Assembly: GCA_963668655.2 (NCBI GenBank)
Contig: CAXXPQ010000003.1
Span: 1 to 64,000, forward strand
DNA from: G963668655 sp963668655
GTDB taxonomy: Bacteria > Myxococcota_A > SURF-8
DNA length: 64,000 nt
Direction: 5' to 3'
A model generated the notes under the pieces. It worked only from the letters and a program-made list of their open reading frames with translations, was not told the DNA's origin and did no database searches. The translations under genes were made by a program, and so were the position numbers. How positions within the stretch are numbered: position 1 is the first letter of the stretch; each line of letters opens with the position of its first letter. Positions 62,173-64,000 of this stretch are shown here, piece after piece.

Positions 62173-63021
62173 CTATCCTTTGAACAAGTGTTTGAAAGCA
62201 AACAGGAAATTCTCTTTCCGTTCCAGCATCCGGCGACTGAAATACCCCAGCCAGTCGTTCCCGTAGGGAACGTATACGCGAACAGTTTCCCCGTCGGCCG
62301 CCAGAGATTCCTGCAAGTTCCGCTCGATTCCGTACAGCATCTGCCACTCATAGCGCTCTTTGGAAATGCCTTTTTCCGCAATGAACGTCCTGAGCGGAGC
62401 GATCATCTTTCGATCGTGGGTGGCGATGGCGGTTCGCCCGCCGCCTTCCAACAGCATGCGGGCCAGTTTCAGGTAATTCTCGTTGACCTGCTCCTTGTTT
62501 GGAAACGCCACGGATTCCGGCTCTTTATAGGCTCCCTTGCAGAGACGCACGCTTTCCTTTCGCTCCACGAGTTTGCGAATATCCTCCTCGGAGCGATACA
62601 GATACGCCTGGATCACGATACCCAGATTGTCGAAACGCTCCCGAAGCTTGTAGAACACGTCCAGCGTGACCTGGGTCACGTTCGAGCCTTCCATGTCGAT
62701 ACGCACGAAATTGCCGAAAGAGGCGGCTTTTTCGATGATGCGGGAGACGTTTTCCACGCAGAAATCCGGATCGATTTCCAGCCCCATCATGGTGAGTTTG
62801 ATGGACGCGTTCGCCAGAATGTTCTCCTGATCGATCCGATCCAGGAGGACCAGGTACTGGTCGGCGGCGAAACGAGCCTCTTCCTTCGTGGTAACGTTTT
62901 CCCCAAGAAAATCCACCGTGGCCAGGATGTTCTCGCGATTCAGACGCCTGATGGCCCGAACGGCGGCATTTACGTCCTCGCCCGCCACGAAGCGCCGGGC
63001 CATGAATGCGAGCAGTCCCAT
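62173..63021 (-). CDS. Proline dehydrogenase, monofunctional
   Basis: A 282-residue protein with a GAGGTGAATC site. It matches the short, monofunctional PutA-type proline dehydrogenases: residues such as ATVDFLGENVTTKEEA, NASIKLTMMGLEID (FAD-binding TIM barrel), RIDMEGSNVTQVTLD, RLCKGAYKEPESVAFP, IATHDRKMI and FEWQMLYG-like YEWQMLYGIERNLQE, and VRVYVPYGNDWLGYFSRRML. The final block holds the Arg pair that binds the proline carboxylate. It oxidises L-proline to pyrroline-5-carboxylate with FAD and passes electrons to the quinone pool. A promoter is visible upstream. The pyrroline-5-carboxylate dehydrogenase partner is not in the window. Confidence 0.94.
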   Translation of the reverse strand: MGLLAFMARRFVAGEDVNAAVRAIRRLNRENILATVDFLGENVTTKEEARFAADQYLVLLDRIDQENILANASIKLTMMGLEIDPDFCVENVSRIIEKAASFGNFVRIDMEGSNVTQVTLDVFYKLRERFDNLGIVIQAYLYRSEEDIRKLVERKESVRLCKGAYKEPESVAFPNKEQVNENYLKLARMLLEGGGRTAIATHDRKMIAPLRTFIAEKGISKERYEWQMLYGIERNLQESLAADGETVRVYVPYGNDWLGYFSRRMLERKENFLFAFKHLFKG

Positions 63022-63417
63022 GATTCACCTCGTCGAATGGACAATATAGACCGTCGGCAAATGGTACCAGAAGCAAAAAGATTGTCAAAAAGATTGCGTT
63101 TCGAAATTCGAGAAAACCATTGCGATCATTCCACGAGTTCTCCCCGACCTTTGGCCTGGCCGGATGGCTGACCCGACTTCGGGCGCACAAGAACAGCCGA
63201 TGTGATTTCATGCCTTATTTCAGGCAGTTGTAAGACCACTATTTTTCGATAGACATCTATCAAGCAAAATGGCAAAATGTCGATATACAGAGAGAATGCA
63301 ATTACCCGCAGGGAGGATTTCCATCTCGGGTTCTGCCCGATTGCCGCGAGAAACCATCCCGAACCGCCGTCGAGAAAGGCGTACCCTTACTGGTAGACGG
63401 AAAGAAACAGGAAACCG
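63022..63417. other. Divergent intergenic region with a 14-bp palindrome
   Basis: No gene is seen. It holds the proline dehydrogenase promoter (63061-63088), a short direct repeat AAAAAGATTG (about 63075-63096), and a perfect dyad GATAGA-CA-TCTATC at 63248-63261, about 157 bp before the lipoprotein gene. The dyad is a candidate operator. Confidence 0.45.
63061..63088 (-). promoter_or_regulatory. Promoter of the proline dehydrogenase gene
   Basis: On the minus strand a perfect TTGACA (63083-63088) and TACCAT (63061-63066) are 16 bp apart; the leader would be about 35 bases. Confidence 0.55.
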
Positions 63418-64000
63418 ATGATGAAAAAATTTCATGCTTTTCATTTGGCTTTTGGCCTGGTGCTCTGGATCGGCTTGATGTGCATCGCCTGTGACGGCGA
63501 CTCCGGGAATTCGTCGCCGGACGGAGACTCCCCGACGGACGTAGAATATCCCGAGGCGCCGGACGGAGATATGGACCGGGAAGCGGTGGAGGAATTCCAG
63601 CCACACGAGCCATCTCCCTGCAATCAGTCCAACCATTGCCAGACTCGGGCTTTCTCCGATGGCGCGTTCTGCTTCGGACACGATTTCATGGAAGAGCCGG
63701 AGCGGAGTGACACCCTGATAACCTGCGGACTGGACGAGGACGGCTGCATCGCCGTATTGAACGAAGAAGTCTGCCCCTTTGGATGCGACACCGATCTGCA
63801 CGAATGCAGGCAACCGCTGCGCAAACTGTCGGGAACCGTCACTCGCACGAATCCGGTGGTGAATCTGGTCGAAGGCCAGGCCGAAGCCGACAGTTTCTCC
63901 GGAGAACTTTATCTGATGCTTTATCCCCAGGAGCGCCCGGCAGGCGGCCCTCCATCCGTTCAACCGGAACTGGCCAGGGCCATTATGGATATCGACCTGA
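63418..64000 (+). CDS. DGD lipoprotein, truncated by the window edge
   Basis: An open frame from the ATG at 63418 (or the next codon, also ATG, at 63421) to the end of the window, 194 residues visible. AGGA lies five bases before the first ATG. The lipobox is LMCIAC (Cys25). The DGD tract begins directly at the lipid Cys (CDGDSGNSSPDGDSP) and continues to about residue 55. A Cys-rich domain follows (CNQSNHCQTRAF, CFGHDF, TCGLDEDGC, CPFGCDTDLHEC). After about residue 140 a new segment begins (RKLSGTVTRTNPVVNLVEG), perhaps the opening of a beta-sandwich. The rest is off the edge, so the function is unknown. Confidence 0.85.
   Translation, partial: MMKKFHAFHLAFGLVLWIGLMCIACDGDSGNSSPDGDSPTDVEYPEAPDGDMDREAVEEFQPHEPSPCNQSNHCQTRAFSDGAFCFGHDFMEEPERSDTLITCGLDEDGCIAVLNEEVCPFGCDTDLHECRQPLRKLSGTVTRTNPVVNLVEGQAEADSFSGELYLMLYPQERPAGGPPSVQPELARAIMDIDL

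Overview
The window looks like chromosomal DNA of an uncultivated, moderately GC-rich, Gram-negative sulfite/sulfate-reducing bacterium of deltaproteobacterial or myxobacterial affinity. Two features support this. One is a contiguous dissimilatory sulfite reductase (dsr) locus of the reductive type, including dsrD. The other is a large set of secreted proteins with long Asp-Gly-Asp (DGD) tracts, Cys-rich repeats and C-terminal membrane-anchor tails, a style typical of Myxococcota-like and related uncultivated lineages. The lineage is inferred; no rRNA or tRNA gene was seen.

Layout. 1-7.6 kb: a frameshifted DUF6044-type membrane protein, a Cys-rich anchored protein, a TIGR04552-like protein, an alpha/beta hydrolase with a textbook promoter, a PilZ protein that probably starts at TTG, a ferritin-like protein and a predicted outer-membrane protein. 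7.9-21.6 kb, all on the minus strand: a sulfite-reduction island. Read in the direction of transcription it is sirC, cobA-hemD fusion, dsrD, dsrA, dsrB, dsrN, a TPR gene, dsrC, an RsbRD_N-domain gene, then dsrM-K-J-O-P. Internal terminators divide it into siroheme synthesis, a monocistronic dsrD, dsrAB, dsrN-TPR-dsrC, and RsbRD_N-dsrMKJOP. The logic is complete for one step: siroheme is built (sirC, cobA-hemD), amidated (dsrN) and loaded into DsrAB; DsrC carries the sulfur product; DsrMKJOP reduces the DsrC trisulfide with electrons linked to the membrane quinone pool.

21.7-31 kb: DGD lipoproteins (a serine-beta-lactamase-like hydrolase, a 1403-residue DUF1566/beta-propeller protein, an endonuclease I), an orphan MlaE-type permease and a ferredoxin-nitroreductase. 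31-38.4 kb: an AGCS symporter with an unusual insertion, typA/bipA, a secreted trypsin-like protease, an ISAs1-family element with a frameshifted transposase, and two imperfect palindromic repeats. 38.4-51 kb: a DUF4838 lipoprotein, a pentapeptide-repeat protein built on an AT-rich 15-bp tandem repeat, an M19 dipeptidase, a membrane sulfatase-like protein, a GLG1-like Cys-rich protein, an SRPBCC protein, an SO_0444-type metal permease with HMA domain, a DksA-like protein and a nitronate monooxygenase-like enzyme.

51-64 kb: a 1633-residue Cys-rich lipoprotein followed on the same strand by an Lgt-like transferase, a rhodanese fold lacking its cysteine, a DsbA-like thiol oxidoreductase and a DGD hydrolase lipoprotein. 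Then come a GH36-like lipoprotein, proline dehydrogenase and a truncated DGD lipoprotein at the edge. The most intriguing theme is the DGD tract shared, just after the lipid-bearing cysteine, by unrelated lipoproteins. It resembles a surface-export signal or display linker and may belong with the Lgt/rhodanese/DsbA locus.
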